The position numbers and the translations under genes are program-made. A stretch of DNA of 64,000 bases from SPCO01 sp964427285. Its GTDB lineage: Bacteria; Chloroflexota; Limnocylindria; Limnocylindrales; CSP1-4. This document shows, piece after piece, positions 18,922-27,642 of this stretch (within the stretch, counting starts at the first letter, position 1; every line of letters begins with the position of its first letter). The stretch is from the NCBI GenBank assembly GCA_964427285.1, contig CAYRTS010000004.1, positions 1 to 64,000 of the forward strand, read 5' to 3'. The notes beneath the pieces were generated by a model. It was not told the origin of the DNA and made no database searches. It saw only the letters and a program-made list of their open reading frames with translations.

Positions 18922-19268
18922 CGACGTCCGATTGCCTCTTCTGCCGGATCGTGGCGGGCCAGATTCCGTCCACGCGGTTGCACGATGACGACCTGGTCAT
19001 CGCGATCCGCGATATCGCGCCCCAGGCGCCCACGCACATCCTCCTGATCCCGCGACGCCACATTGCATCCGCCGTCGACCTCGTCGAGACGGATGGGCCC
19101 CTTCTCGGGCGGCTGTTTGCGGTCGCTGCGGCCATCGCGCGATCAGCGGGGATCGCCGATGCCGGATACCGCCTCGTATCCAACGTCGGAGCGTGGGGCG
19201 GCCAGTCAGTCCATCACCTGCACATCCATCTGATGGGTGGGCGCACGTTCGAATGGCCACCCGGGTGA
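18918..19268 (+). CDS. HIT-family nucleotide hydrolase (HINT type)
   Basis: A 116-residue histidine-triad protein. DCLFCRIVAGQIPS opens it (the usual zinc-cysteine pair region), HILLIPRRHIAS sits in the middle, and the catalytic triad is HHLHIHLMGG near residue 100. Such proteins hydrolyse AMP-lysine and other purine phosphoramidates. The GTG at 18918 overlaps the preceding stop (GTGA), and the family N-terminus begins just after it. Confidence 0.93.
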   Translation: MTTSDCLFCRIVAGQIPSTRLHDDDLVIAIRDIAPQAPTHILLIPRRHIASAVDLVETDGPLLGRLFAVAAAIARSAGIADAGYRLVSNVGAWGGQSVHHLHIHLMGGRTFEWPPG

Positions 19269-19864
19269 GCGCGGTTCGTCGGCCGGGGCGGGCCCCGGGT
19301 CGGACGGGCAGCCGTTGCCCAGGGCGCCTCGCGATCGCCGTCGTGCTGGTCGGATGGGCGGGGCTCCTGGCCGGATGTTCGCCGAGCGACTCGACCGCTC
19401 CGGCCGTCTCGACCGTCCCGCCCGCATCCGTAGGCCCGACCAGGGCAGTCTCGCCTGCGGTCAGCCAGACGCGCGGGGAGCTGGTCCGGGCACTGGGCGC
19501 GGCCAACCTGGTCCTGGCCGACACGCAGGCACCGGTCCGGCCCGCGGAGGCGGCCATGCTCGCCGCGGCTCCCCGCGCGGTGTTCCAGGTCACCCTCCCC
19601 GCCGATCCGACACGCGGTTTCATCGTGGTCTACGAGTTCGCCGATGCGGCCCGCGCAGCCGACGCCGCTGCCGAGGAGCAACGGTACCTCGCGAGCGGTC
19701 CAGGCAGGGTCCAGACGGCCCCGGGGACGGTCCATGTCATCCGCCAGATCGGCCCAACCGTCGTTCTGTATGACTGGTTGCCTGGTGCGGCCGAGGATCT
19801 CGCGGCACCGAAGATCCAGGGGGCGCTTGAGACGCTGGGGGTCGGCTTCCCGGTCGATGGCTAG
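19265..19864 (+). CDS. Putative lipoprotein of unknown function
   Basis: A 199-residue protein with an arginine-rich N-terminus, a hydrophobic segment and a lipobox LLAGC (Cys near residue 39), so it is probably exported and lipid-anchored. A Ser/Thr/Pro/Val-rich linker follows, then a compact domain (VFQVTLPADPTRGFIVVYEF ... GTVHVIRQIGPTVVLYDW). No family was recognised. The GTG overlaps the HIT stop by four bases. An ATG at 19253 would add four residues. Confidence 0.72.
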   Translation: MSAVRRPGRAPGRTGSRCPGRLAIAVVLVGWAGLLAGCSPSDSTAPAVSTVPPASVGPTRAVSPAVSQTRGELVRALGAANLVLADTQAPVRPAEAAMLAAAPRAVFQVTLPADPTRGFIVVYEFADAARAADAAAEEQRYLASGPGRVQTAPGTVHVIRQIGPTVVLYDWLPGAAEDLAAPKIQGALETLGVGFPVDG

Positions 19865-19909
19865 GTCGGGCGGTGGTCGTTTCGCGCCCTGATAGGTACT
19901 TGACCACGT

Positions 19910-19938
19910 TTGACCCGCCCGGAAGCCTCCGCTATGCT
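19910..19938 (+). promoter_or_regulatory. Sigma-A-type promoter of rpsU
   Basis: TTGACC (19910-19915), a 17-base spacer and TATGCT (19933-19938) form one of the best consensus promoters in the window. The transcript would have a leader of about 97 bases before rpsU. The 178-base gap between the lipoprotein gene and rpsU is thus promoter plus leader. Confidence 0.75.
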
Positions 19939-20042
19939 CCGCCAGCCTTTGACGGGAATGGCCGCAGAGGACGCGTCAGCGCCGGTTGGCCGCGAGCCTG
20001 ACGTTGGTGGCAAGACCCACGGCCTGGGGAGGTGAACCGGGA

Positions 20043-20228
20043 TTGGCAGAAGTCCGAGTGGGTGAAAACGAGTCGTTCGAAAGCGCCCTGCGTCGCTTCA
20101 ACAAGAAGATCCAGCAGAGCGGCATTCTCGCCGAGGCTCGCCGACGTGAGCACTACGAGAAGCCATCGGTGAAGCGGAAGCGCAAGGAAGCGAAGCGCAA
20201 GAAGAACGCCCGAACGCAGGTCGGCTGA
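20043..20228 (+). CDS. rpsU: 30S ribosomal protein bS21
   Basis: Small-subunit ribosomal protein of 61 residues, the usual size. It reads AEVRVGENESFESALRRFNKK at the N-terminal side and ends in a very basic KRKRKEAKRKKNARTQVG tail. The start is TTG at 20043, because the family N-terminus begins there and a strong ribosome-binding site (GGAGGTGA, 20028-20035) lies seven bases before it. yqeY follows, a common arrangement. Confidence 0.96.
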   Translation: MAEVRVGENESFESALRRFNKKIQQSGILAEARRREHYEKPSVKRKRKEAKRKKNARTQVG

Positions 20229-20240
20229 GCGGGCTCAGCC
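20223..20240. other. Perfect inverted repeat over the rpsU stop codon
   Basis: GGCTGAGC-GG-GCTCAGCC is a perfect 8-bp inverted repeat that includes the rpsU stop codon. With the innermost pairs open it would form a tight hairpin between rpsU and yqeY. There is no T-run. It could stabilise the rpsU mRNA or reduce readthrough; this is inference. Confidence 0.35.
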
Positions 20241-20327
20241 CGACTTCCAGCCCTGCCCTCCCACGGGCCAATCGGTGGTTCATCGTCGTCCCAGACGGTG
20301 ACCCAACCCGCCCGAGGTGCCAGACCG

Positions 20328-20807
20328 GTGTCCCTTCGAGATCGCGTACAAACGGATATCGCCACCGCGATGCGTGGCGGCGACGCTCTGCGCCGGGACG
20401 TCCTGCGCATGGCGTCCAGTGCCGCCTACAACGTTGAGAAGCGCAACGGCCATCCCCTGACCGAGGACGAGTTCCTCGCCGTGCTCAGCCGCGAGGTCAA
20501 GACGCGACGAGAATCGGTCGAGGCCTTCCGTGGGGCCGGCCGCGAGGATCTCGCGACGAAGGAAGAGTCCGAGATCGCGATCCTCTCGGAGTATCTCCCA
20601 CAGGCGCTGTCCGGGGCCGAGATCGCCGAGCTGATTCGCGAAGCCATCGCGGCCACGGGCGCCGCCTCCGCCAGGGATATGGGCAAGGTGATGGGCTGGC
20701 TCGCTCCGCGAACGCGTGGCCGCGCCGACGGCAAGCAGGTCAGCGAGCGCGTCGTCCAGGCCCTCGCCCAGGCCGATCTCGCCGCCCACCACGGCGGGAC
20801 ACACTGA
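20328..20807 (+). CDS. YqeY/GatB-like domain protein
   Basis: A 159-residue helical protein of the YqeY family, related to the tail domain of the GatB amidotransferase and thought to bind tRNA. It opens SLRDRVQTDIATAMRGGDALRRDVLRM and contains YNVEKRNG, ILSEYLPQALS and DMGKVMGWL, all typical. The GTG at 20328 gives the standard N-terminus and follows GAGGTG; a GTG at 20298 would add ten residues. It lies in the usual rpsU-yqeY order. Confidence 0.9.
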   Translation: MSLRDRVQTDIATAMRGGDALRRDVLRMASSAAYNVEKRNGHPLTEDEFLAVLSREVKTRRESVEAFRGAGREDLATKEESEIAILSEYLPQALSGAEIAELIREAIAATGAASARDMGKVMGWLAPRTRGRADGKQVSERVVQALAQADLAAHHGGTH

Positions 20808-20840
20808 GGCGCGGCCGCAGGCGATGAAACGGATGCATAC

Positions 20841-23012
20841 GTGCTGACCTCCGGCGCGCCCGCGCTGGCCCGCTTCACCCGCAGCGACGCCTCGCGCTTT
20901 GCCGTCGCCGCGGTCATCCTGAGCGTCGCGCTGACGGCCATTCTCGGTGTGGATATCGTGCCGGCAAACGCGCTCGATGTCCGCGCCGGCGAACTCGCCC
21001 CGCGGGACATCGCGGCGCCGCGCGCGATTGAGTTCGACAGCCTCCTCGAGACGAACGAGGCCCGAGCAGCGGCCCGCGCGGCGGTCGAGCCGCAATACGA
21101 CTTCACCAGTGAGAACGCGATCGCGATTGCCGGGGAGCAGTTCACCGCCTTCGGGGCGCGGGTCGCCCGGATCGATACCACCTTTGCCGCCGATCTCACC
21201 CCGAGCGAGCGCGTCTCCCTGCTGGAGACGGCCGATCCGGACCTGTCGACCGCGGCAGGCGAAACCCTGATGGGTCTCGACGCTGCTCGCTGGGAGGCCG
21301 TCCGAGCCGAGGCCGCGCGGGTCCTCGACGCGACGCTGCGAACCGAGCTGCGCGACACCGAGGTCGCCGAGACGAAGGGTCGCCTATCGAGCCGGATGGC
21401 CGGTGGGCTCGACGAAGCGGAACGCATGCTCGCCGCAGAGCTGATCGGCTCGCTCCTCGTCCCGAACTCCTCGTTCAGCCCTGAACTCACCGCGCAGGCA
21501 CGTGACCGGGCCGTGGAGGCCGTCGTGGAGATTCGGGTGCAGGTCCTCCAGGGCGAGGTGATCGTCCGCGAGGGCACTCGACTCGATGCCGGCCAGATCG
21601 AGAAGATCGAGGCCCTCGGCCTGGGCGAAGAGGCTCCCGATTTGGCGAGCTTTGCCGGCTGGCTGCTGCTCGCGGTCCTCACCGTGATCTTGTTGCTGAG
21701 CTGGATCTGGCGGTTCCGGCCAAGGCTCTGGCATCGCGACAATGTCTTGATTCTTGTCGCCCTGGTGATCGTCGGTGCGACGCTCGCGCTCAAGGTCACG
21801 GCCGGGCGCCCGACCCTGCCGTTCTTCCTGCCGACCGCCGCCATCGCGATGCTCCTCGCGGTGCTGCTTGATGCCTCGATCGCCACGATCGTGATGGCAT
21901 TGATTGCGCTGATCGGAGGCGCGGCCAATGGCGCCTCCCTCGAATTCGCAACGTACACCTTCCTGGGCGGGATGGCCGGCATCCTCGGCGTGCGCCGGGG
22001 CGATCGCCTGCAGGTCTTTCTGCAGGCGGCCGTCGCTGTGTTTGTCGTCAACGCCCTGGTCGTCACGATCTTCTCGCTGCTCGGTGCCCGCGACCTGCGC
22101 GGCATCCTCGAGCTGACCTTTGCCTCGCTCGCATCGGCCGCCGCCTCGGGGATTGCGGCCGTGGGATCGTTTGCCGTGCTGGGTTCAGTGTTCGGCATCC
22201 TCACCGTGTTCCAGCTCCTGGAACTCGCCAATCCCTCCCAGCCCCTGCTGCGACGCCTGCTGGTCGAAACGCCCGGCACCTACCACCACTCCCTGATGGT
22301 GGGGAACCTCGCCGAGCGGGCCGCGGAGGCGATTGGCGCAGATCCACTGGTGACGCGCGTGGCAGCCTACTACCACGATGTCGGGAAGCTGGCGAACCCC
22401 CTTGCGTTCATCGAGAACCAGGCGGGTGGGGAGAACATCCACGATCAGCTGGACCCGGAAGTGAGCGCCGGGATCCTCAAGCAGCATATTGTCGATGGCA
22501 TCGATCTGGCCTACAAGGCCCGCTTGCCAAAGGCCCTCATCGCGTACATCCCCCAGCACCATGGGACTGCGGTCATGGGTTTTTTCCATGCTCGCGCCAA
22601 GGAGGCTGCCGAGCCCGGGGTGGCCGTGGACGAACGCCGCTTCCGCCATTCCGGGCCGAAGCCGCAGAGCCGGGAGGCCGCCCTGATCATGCTTGCCGAC
22701 GGGGTGGAGGCGTCCGTTCGATCGCTGACGGCTCGGGATGAACCGGCGATCCGGACGATGGTCTCGCGGATCATCGATGAGCGCACCGCCGAGGGCCAGT
22801 TCGACGAATGCGACCTGACCCTGCGCGACCTCGATCGCATCCGCGAGGCATTTGTCGGGCAGCTCCTGGGCATGTACCACACCCGGATTGCCTACCCGCA
22901 GAACACCGTCGTCGAGTTCGAGTCCAGGCGGACGGTCAGCGCCGGCAGGGCGGGCCCGATCGGTCCAGCCGGGTTCCGTGACGGGTCCGGACACGGCCCG
23001 CCCGGGTCGTAA
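20841..23012 (+). CDS. pgpH: 7TM-HD family membrane phosphohydrolase (PgpH type)
   Basis: A 723-residue membrane enzyme that probably hydrolyses cyclic di-AMP. A single N-terminal helix (about residues 20-40) is followed by a large extracytoplasmic 7TMR-HDED domain (to about 270), seven membrane helices (about 275-475) and a cytoplasmic HD domain. The HD domain shows GTYHHSLMVGNL, YYHDVGK (about 510), and IPQHHGT with the downstream ADGVEASVR. A glycine/proline-rich tail ends the protein. The start is GTG at 20841. A 48-codon frame begins on its stop (TAATG), and ybeY comes next; pgpH-ybeY neighbourhood is common. No phoH is present here. Confidence 0.9.
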   Translation: MLTSGAPALARFTRSDASRFAVAAVILSVALTAILGVDIVPANALDVRAGELAPRDIAAPRAIEFDSLLETNEARAAARAAVEPQYDFTSENAIAIAGEQFTAFGARVARIDTTFAADLTPSERVSLLETADPDLSTAAGETLMGLDAARWEAVRAEAARVLDATLRTELRDTEVAETKGRLSSRMAGGLDEAERMLAAELIGSLLVPNSSFSPELTAQARDRAVEAVVEIRVQVLQGEVIVREGTRLDAGQIEKIEALGLGEEAPDLASFAGWLLLAVLTVILLLSWIWRFRPRLWHRDNVLILVALVIVGATLALKVTAGRPTLPFFLPTAAIAMLLAVLLDASIATIVMALIALIGGAANGASLEFATYTFLGGMAGILGVRRGDRLQVFLQAAVAVFVVNALVVTIFSLLGARDLRGILELTFASLASAAASGIAAVGSFAVLGSVFGILTVFQLLELANPSQPLLRRLLVETPGTYHHSLMVGNLAERAAEAIGADPLVTRVAAYYHDVGKLANPLAFIENQAGGENIHDQLDPEVSAGILKQHIVDGIDLAYKARLPKALIAYIPQHHGTAVMGFFHARAKEAAEPGVAVDERRFRHSGPKPQSREAALIMLADGVEASVRSLTARDEPAIRTMVSRIIDERTAEGQFDECDLTLRDLDRIREAFVGQLLGMYHTRIAYPQNTVVEFESRRTVSAGRAGPIGPAGFRDGSGHGPPGS

Positions 23013-23158
23013 TGATCCGGCCCTACCGGCCGCCAGGGGACGCTGCCGCGGTCGTTCGCCGCGAGCAGAAGCTCGATCCTGGCTTCAGGAGCGGTCGCCT
23101 TGTTGGGGAGGCGATGGCCGGCGACTCACCCGGGCACGCCGTACGGGGGTCAGCATGA
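23012..23158 (+). CDS. 48-residue protein coupled to pgpH and ybeY
   Basis: The ATG shares a base with the pgpH stop (TAATG) and the TGA overlaps the ybeY start (ATGA), so the frame exactly fills the gap. The product is basic and begins MIRPYRPPGDAAAVVRREQ. That opening is reminiscent of some GNAT acetyltransferase N-termini, but no fold is present. It may be a real small protein or a translational bridge to ybeY. No family was recognised. Confidence 0.5.
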   Translation: MIRPYRPPGDAAAVVRREQKLDPGFRSGRLVGEAMAGDSPGHAVRGSA

Positions 23159-23703
23159 CGGCCCGGGCCACGTATATCGGTCCGTGGCGCGTCGACATCG
23201 AGGTCCGCCCGGGGGTTGCCGTGCCGCTCGCCCGATCTGTCCTGGCTCGCCTCATGGCCGCGGCCCTCGACGCCACGTCGGCCATGGCGCCGGCGTCCAT
23301 CGGGCTGATTCTCAGTGATGACCGCGAGTTGGCCGCGCTGAACGCCCAGCACATGGGCCAAGCCGGGCCTACAGACGTCCTGTCGTTCCCGCTGTTCCCC
23401 AGGGAGGTATTCCAGCCCACCCCGGCGCGAATCGGGACGAGCGGAGCCGCACCAATCTTCGCCCTGCCGCCGGGCCGGCGGCCTCACCTCGGCGATATTG
23501 TTGTCTCCGTGGAGCGGGCTATCCAGCAGGCCGAGGCCGGACGCGGCGGCCTGACCGGCGACGTTCAGTGGTCACCCTCCCACGAGCTACGACTACTCGT
23601 GACCCACGGCGTCCTGCACGTCTGTGGCTGGGATCATGCCGAGCCTGAGGAGGAGGTGGCGATGCGCGCCCTGGAGCGCCGGCTCCTGAACCTTGGATCG
23701 TGA
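23155..23703 (+). CDS. ybeY: Endoribonuclease YbeY
   Basis: Zinc-dependent RNase for 16S rRNA 3'-end maturation and ribosome quality control. The zinc site HGVLHVCGWDHAEP (three histidines, near residue 150) is clear, with PTDVLSFPLF and HLGDIVVSVERA upstream. At 182 residues it is slightly long because of an insertion rich in Pro, Ala and Gly between these blocks. The ATG at 23155 overlaps the preceding small frame. It ends 11 bases from a convergent hypothetical gene. Confidence 0.94.
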   Translation: MTARATYIGPWRVDIEVRPGVAVPLARSVLARLMAAALDATSAMAPASIGLILSDDRELAALNAQHMGQAGPTDVLSFPLFPREVFQPTPARIGTSGAAPIFALPPGRRPHLGDIVVSVERAIQQAEAGRGGLTGDVQWSPSHELRLLVTHGVLHVCGWDHAEPEEEVAMRALERRLLNLGS

Positions 23704-23714
23704 GGCCGATTGGG

Positions 23715-24251
23715 TCAGGACGCCCCCGCGAGATCGGCTTCGAATGGCCCCGGGTCGCACGCGGGACCTGAGATCTCGTCCACCGCGGTATCGTCCGCCA
23801 GTGTCAGGACATCTCGCTTCAGCGTTGGCTCCGGCGCGGGACAGGGCGGAGCGGAGACGGCCGGTTCGTCCGCCTCACCGAGCCCCATGAGCACCGAGAA
23901 CGCCGGGAGCCCGGCCACCGGCGTGCCGCCGAAGAAATCGGCCATGTCGTCGTAAACCCCGACTCGAACGACGCGGAGTTCGAACGGCCGTGCAGGGTCC
24001 TGCGTAGTGCCCCGAGTGATCGTCCTGGCCGATGTGTACGCAACCGGGGGCGCGGTCGCGGGTCGAGTCCCTGAGCGGTCACCGGCAACCAGGCCCGTGG
24101 ACCCATCCGGGGGCCGTTTCGGGCCGGTGACGACGGCCTGCTGCCGATCCGACGCCTGGGTTGGCCCGGTGACGACGCCCTGAAGCCCGACCGATGCCGA
24201 CAATGCGATGGAGAACACCGCAAGGTACGCGGAGCGAGACCGCCCGGACAT
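23715..24251 (-). CDS. Hypothetical protein with possible signal peptide
   Basis: A 178-residue frame not assigned to any family. The N-terminus (MSGRSRSAYLAVFSIALSAS) resembles a signal peptide or single helix. Low-complexity sequence follows, with VVTGP twice, then a Pro/Asp/Glu-rich region. GGCGGA precedes the ATG. It is the best-supported frame between ybeY and the YhaN-like gene, but compositional bias could make such a frame by chance. The 157 bases upstream, towards the YhaN-like stop, hold nothing recognisable. Confidence 0.45.
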   Translation of the reverse strand: MSGRSRSAYLAVFSIALSASVGLQGVVTGPTQASDRQQAVVTGPKRPPDGSTGLVAGDRSGTRPATAPPVAYTSARTITRGTTQDPARPFELRVVRVGVYDDMADFFGGTPVAGLPAFSVLMGLGEADEPAVSAPPCPAPEPTLKRDVLTLADDTAVDEISGPACDPGPFEADLAGAS

Positions 24252-24408
24252 TCCGCCGAGGCGTTCGGAGAGAGGCTCGCCAAGACCAGGCCAGACGCGA
24301 ATCAGGAACCTCCCCTGAATCGTGGTGGTGGAGCGTGCCAGGCAAGAGCGCGTTTGTTGACGGCCGCGAGGCGGCGCGTGGGCGAATCCTTGCGGCGGTC
24401 GTCGGCTG

Positions 24409-27400
24409 TCAGGTTACGGTTGGCAGCGGCTGCTCGAGGGCCGCGGTCTTTCCGGCGCCCAGCTCGATGAATCGGGACTCCGGGGCCGCCGACCGGATCA
24501 TCTCGACCGTCCAGCGATGGCTCGTGAACAGCAGGATCTGGTGGCTTCTGGAGAAGTCGGCGAGCAGCCGAACGACCGCGTCCGCACGCCCCTCATCGAA
24601 GTTCACGATGACATCGTCCATGACCACGGGGAGGTCGTTCCCGTGCCGCGCATGGTCGAGCACGAGCCCCAGGCGCAAGGCGAGGTAGAGCTGCTCGGCT
24701 GTCCCGCGGCTCAGCTCCGTCATGGTCTTTTGTCGGCCGTCAATCTCGCTGACCAGGAGGGTTCCACCGGTCGCATCCTGGTCGATCATCGGATATCGGC
24801 CGAGGGTCATCTTCGCGAACATTCGAGCGGCATCGGAAATGACGGCGGGTCGGCGATCGTCCGCAAGTCGGCGCATCGCCCGGCGGATCAACTCCGCACC
24901 AATCATGGCCGTACGCCATGAGGCAATGGCGAGGCCGAGCTCGGTCCGCAATGTCGCGATTTCGCCGAGCACGCGCGCCGGACTATCGAACGATTCCAGG
25001 TTGTGGCGCCCAATCTCGATCTCACGCTGGCGTCGGATGGCATCATCTCTCTGCGCGGTGGCGATGCCGATGGCCTGCGATGCAGTCTCGGCGGCCTTCG
25101 ACCATGTCGCCATCCCGCCCAGGGCGAGCTGGGCGCGCAGCGTCGCGGTGCTGTCCGCGTGCCCCAGGCGGGCCGCCAGCCGCATCTCGAGTTCACGTAC
25201 TGTCGCCCGCAGGGCAAGCTGGCGGCGGTGGACAGCGAGACGCGCCTGGAATTCATCTTCGGTGGCCACGCCGATCGAGCCGAACAGGTTCTGTCGTTCC
25301 TTTTCGACCCGCGTGACGACCAGCTCGGCAGCCGTGATCTCCGATCGTCGCTGAGTCTGCACCGACTGGAGTTCCAGCAGGGAGCTTCGTGAACGACGGT
25401 CTTCCTCGCAGCGTGCGCGAACGTCCATGACGGCGGCGACCAGTGGATGCGCGCTGATCAGATCTTCGAGGTCGAGGGCCGCGTCGGCGCCACTGGCGGC
25501 AAGTGTCGAGCGAGCACGGTTTTCCCAGCCGGATGCCGCGACCCGGACCTGATCGATCTCTGCTTCATCGGCGGCCCGGCTCCGGAGCAACTCGCGATCG
25601 CTGTCGAGTGCATCCAGGAATGCCAACGCCCGGGCCGGCTCGAGAACTCGTGGAGCCTGGAAGATCGCCTGCCGCTCTCCCCATGCGCGGATGAACGCCT
25701 CCTCCTCCGCGTTGGCCACCGCCAGGTGCTCCTCCTCTGCGCGGATCGAGGCGGAGAGGACCTCGATCCGGGACTGGATCTCGATGAGGCGTGCCTCGAG
25801 ACCCTCCCATCGTTCGCGCTCGGTCTCCTGTCGATCGGCGACCGCATCCGCCGAGTCGAGATCGTCTACGGTGGGCAGCCCGGACAGACCGACAGCCGGG
25901 GACAGGTTCAGCACGCTGGCCCGCTGTTCGTCAAGCCTCGCCCGTCCCTCGTCCCGAGCGGAGATGGCGTCCTCGAGTTCCAGTGACCGTACCGCGATCG
26001 CCCGTTCGCCCTGGGTATGCTGCCGGGCAACGCGGTTCAGGATCGCCTTTGCTCCGAGCGAAACGAGCTCGGCGGTGACCGCAAGCAGACCGAATGCAAC
26101 GGTCCCGATCGTGTCCCCGACGATGAGCCGGCCGATCGCCGCACCACCCGCGGCCACCGCCGCACCGGCCGCCAGCGGCGGGATCCAGCGCGGCATGATC
26201 GCAGGTGGCTCATCCCGGCCGCCGCCGTTCAGCGCCCGGTGGCGTTCTTCGACGATCGCCTCACGGCCTGCTGCCGCGACCTCGTAGTCCCTGAAGGCGG
26301 CGGTGGCAAGGCGCACCTGCTTCAGGGCTGCCCGGGTCTGAGCGAGCTGCTCCCGCGAGGGCGGCTCCTCGGGCGGGACGAGCTGCTTGATCTGAAGGCG
26401 AACCGCTGCCTCGGAGTGCTCTGCCTCCTCGAGGCGTGTCCGCATCCGCGTCAGCTCCCCTTCGCGCTGCGTCGGAATCGATCGGGCGGCGATCAGCCGG
26501 CCATCCCAAATGGAGATCTCGTCACGCGGGAGGTTGAAATCCTCGTCCGCAGCGATCCTGACCTCGGTCCACGCCGGCCCGTAGCTCTCGAGACGTTCGG
26601 CCAGAGCCGCATTCGCGGAGACGATCCGGTTGTGCGCGGCGTCCAGGCGGTCGAGCAGCAGGCGGTATTCCGGGATCCCTGCGTCGAGCGCATCGAACTC
26701 GTAGGCCACTGCCGCAAGTGCCGGGTCCACCCGGAAACGCGACATCGCCTCCACGGTTGCGTCCTGTGCGGCGCGAAACTCCCTGAGTCGCGCGACGGCC
26801 GCCGCGAGGTTGCGGTTCACGGTGGCCAAGGCACCCTCAGGGTCGGCCGGGAACTCGACCTCGGCGGTAAGCCGGGCAATCTCCTGCTCGGCTTCGCGCA
26901 CCGCTTCGTAATCCGGCCAGCATTGGACGAGCAGCCGGTTCCGGTTCAGTTCCTCGCGCTCGTGCTCGATCCTGGCGCCGAGTGACTCAACGACGCCTTC
27001 GAGCTGCGCGCGCTCACGGGTCAGCGCGCCATATTCCGCGGCCCCATCTCCGAGGTCTGCCAGCTCTGCCTCGCGAGTGTCCAGCTCCTGCGCCAGCGAC
27101 CGGATCACGCCACCCCGCGCCGGCAGCATGGCCTCTGCCCGAGACTCGAGTGCGTCGGCCGTCTGGCTGGCAGATCGGCCCGCACCGGCGATCGCCGCGG
27201 ACAGTACCCGGTCCTGGAGTTCGGAGGCCGGGATGTTGTCCAATGCTTGCAGATCACCCAGGCCGAACGCGAAGACGGCGCCATAGACCGTGTCGTCCAC
27301 GGAACCGATCTCTGCTTTCAGATCGGCCTCACCCGCCGGGCGTCCATCCGGTCGGGTGACTTGTACAGCCGGTCGACTGCCCACTAACCGGTTCACCCGG

Positions 27401-27642
27401 AGACGTCCTGATGCGCTTTCGATCTCGATCTGGCCGCCCTGATCTGCCCCCGGCATCGCGAGGTACTGGCTGGCCCCGCTCCCCGCGGTGAACCCAAAGA
27501 GCATCCCCCGCAGGAACGCCAACAACGTGCTCTTGCCCGCTTCATTGGGTCCGTATACGACAGTCAGCCCATCAGGCAGATCGGACACGGGCGCGTTGTC
27601 CAGGGTCCCGAAGTTCGCGACCTGCCAGCCACGGAGCTTCAC
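24409..27642 (-). CDS. YhaN/SbcC-like SMC-type ATPase
   Basis: A 1077-residue ATPase of the Rad50/SbcC class. Walker A VVYGPNEAGKST is near residue 30. Long coiled-coil arms follow (about 190-480 and 570-930), interrupted by a hydrophobic segment around residues 490-540, as in Bacillus YhaN, which suggests membrane association. The C-terminal half-site carries the signature ELSRGTAEQLYLALRLGL and Walker B VVMDDVIVNFDEGRADA (near 1010), followed by LFTSHRWTVEM. All ATPase motifs look intact. The GTG start overlaps the YhaO-like stop by four bases, so the two are co-translated. The partner protein appears to lack nuclease residues. Confidence 0.9.
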   Translation of the reverse strand: MKLRGWQVANFGTLDNAPVSDLPDGLTVVYGPNEAGKSTLLAFLRGMLFGFTAGSGASQYLAMPGADQGGQIEIESASGRLRVNRLVGSRPAVQVTRPDGRPAGEADLKAEIGSVDDTVYGAVFAFGLGDLQALDNIPASELQDRVLSAAIAGAGRSASQTADALESRAEAMLPARGGVIRSLAQELDTREAELADLGDGAAEYGALTRERAQLEGVVESLGARIEHEREELNRNRLLVQCWPDYEAVREAEQEIARLTAEVEFPADPEGALATVNRNLAAAVARLREFRAAQDATVEAMSRFRVDPALAAVAYEFDALDAGIPEYRLLLDRLDAAHNRIVSANAALAERLESYGPAWTEVRIAADEDFNLPRDEISIWDGRLIAARSIPTQREGELTRMRTRLEEAEHSEAAVRLQIKQLVPPEEPPSREQLAQTRAALKQVRLATAAFRDYEVAAAGREAIVEERHRALNGGGRDEPPAIMPRWIPPLAAGAAVAAGGAAIGRLIVGDTIGTVAFGLLAVTAELVSLGAKAILNRVARQHTQGERAIAVRSLELEDAISARDEGRARLDEQRASVLNLSPAVGLSGLPTVDDLDSADAVADRQETERERWEGLEARLIEIQSRIEVLSASIRAEEEHLAVANAEEEAFIRAWGERQAIFQAPRVLEPARALAFLDALDSDRELLRSRAADEAEIDQVRVAASGWENRARSTLAASGADAALDLEDLISAHPLVAAVMDVRARCEEDRRSRSSLLELQSVQTQRRSEITAAELVVTRVEKERQNLFGSIGVATEDEFQARLAVHRRQLALRATVRELEMRLAARLGHADSTATLRAQLALGGMATWSKAAETASQAIGIATAQRDDAIRRQREIEIGRHNLESFDSPARVLGEIATLRTELGLAIASWRTAMIGAELIRRAMRRLADDRRPAVISDAARMFAKMTLGRYPMIDQDATGGTLLVSEIDGRQKTMTELSRGTAEQLYLALRLGLVLDHARHGNDLPVVMDDVIVNFDEGRADAVVRLLADFSRSHQILLFTSHRWTVEMIRSAAPESRFIELGAGKTAALEQPLPTVT

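Noticed and set aside
20426..22279. 617-codon minus-strand frame opposite yqeY and pgpH
   Set aside because: Ser/Arg/Thr-rich composition typical of a shadow frame; both plus-strand genes are well supported.
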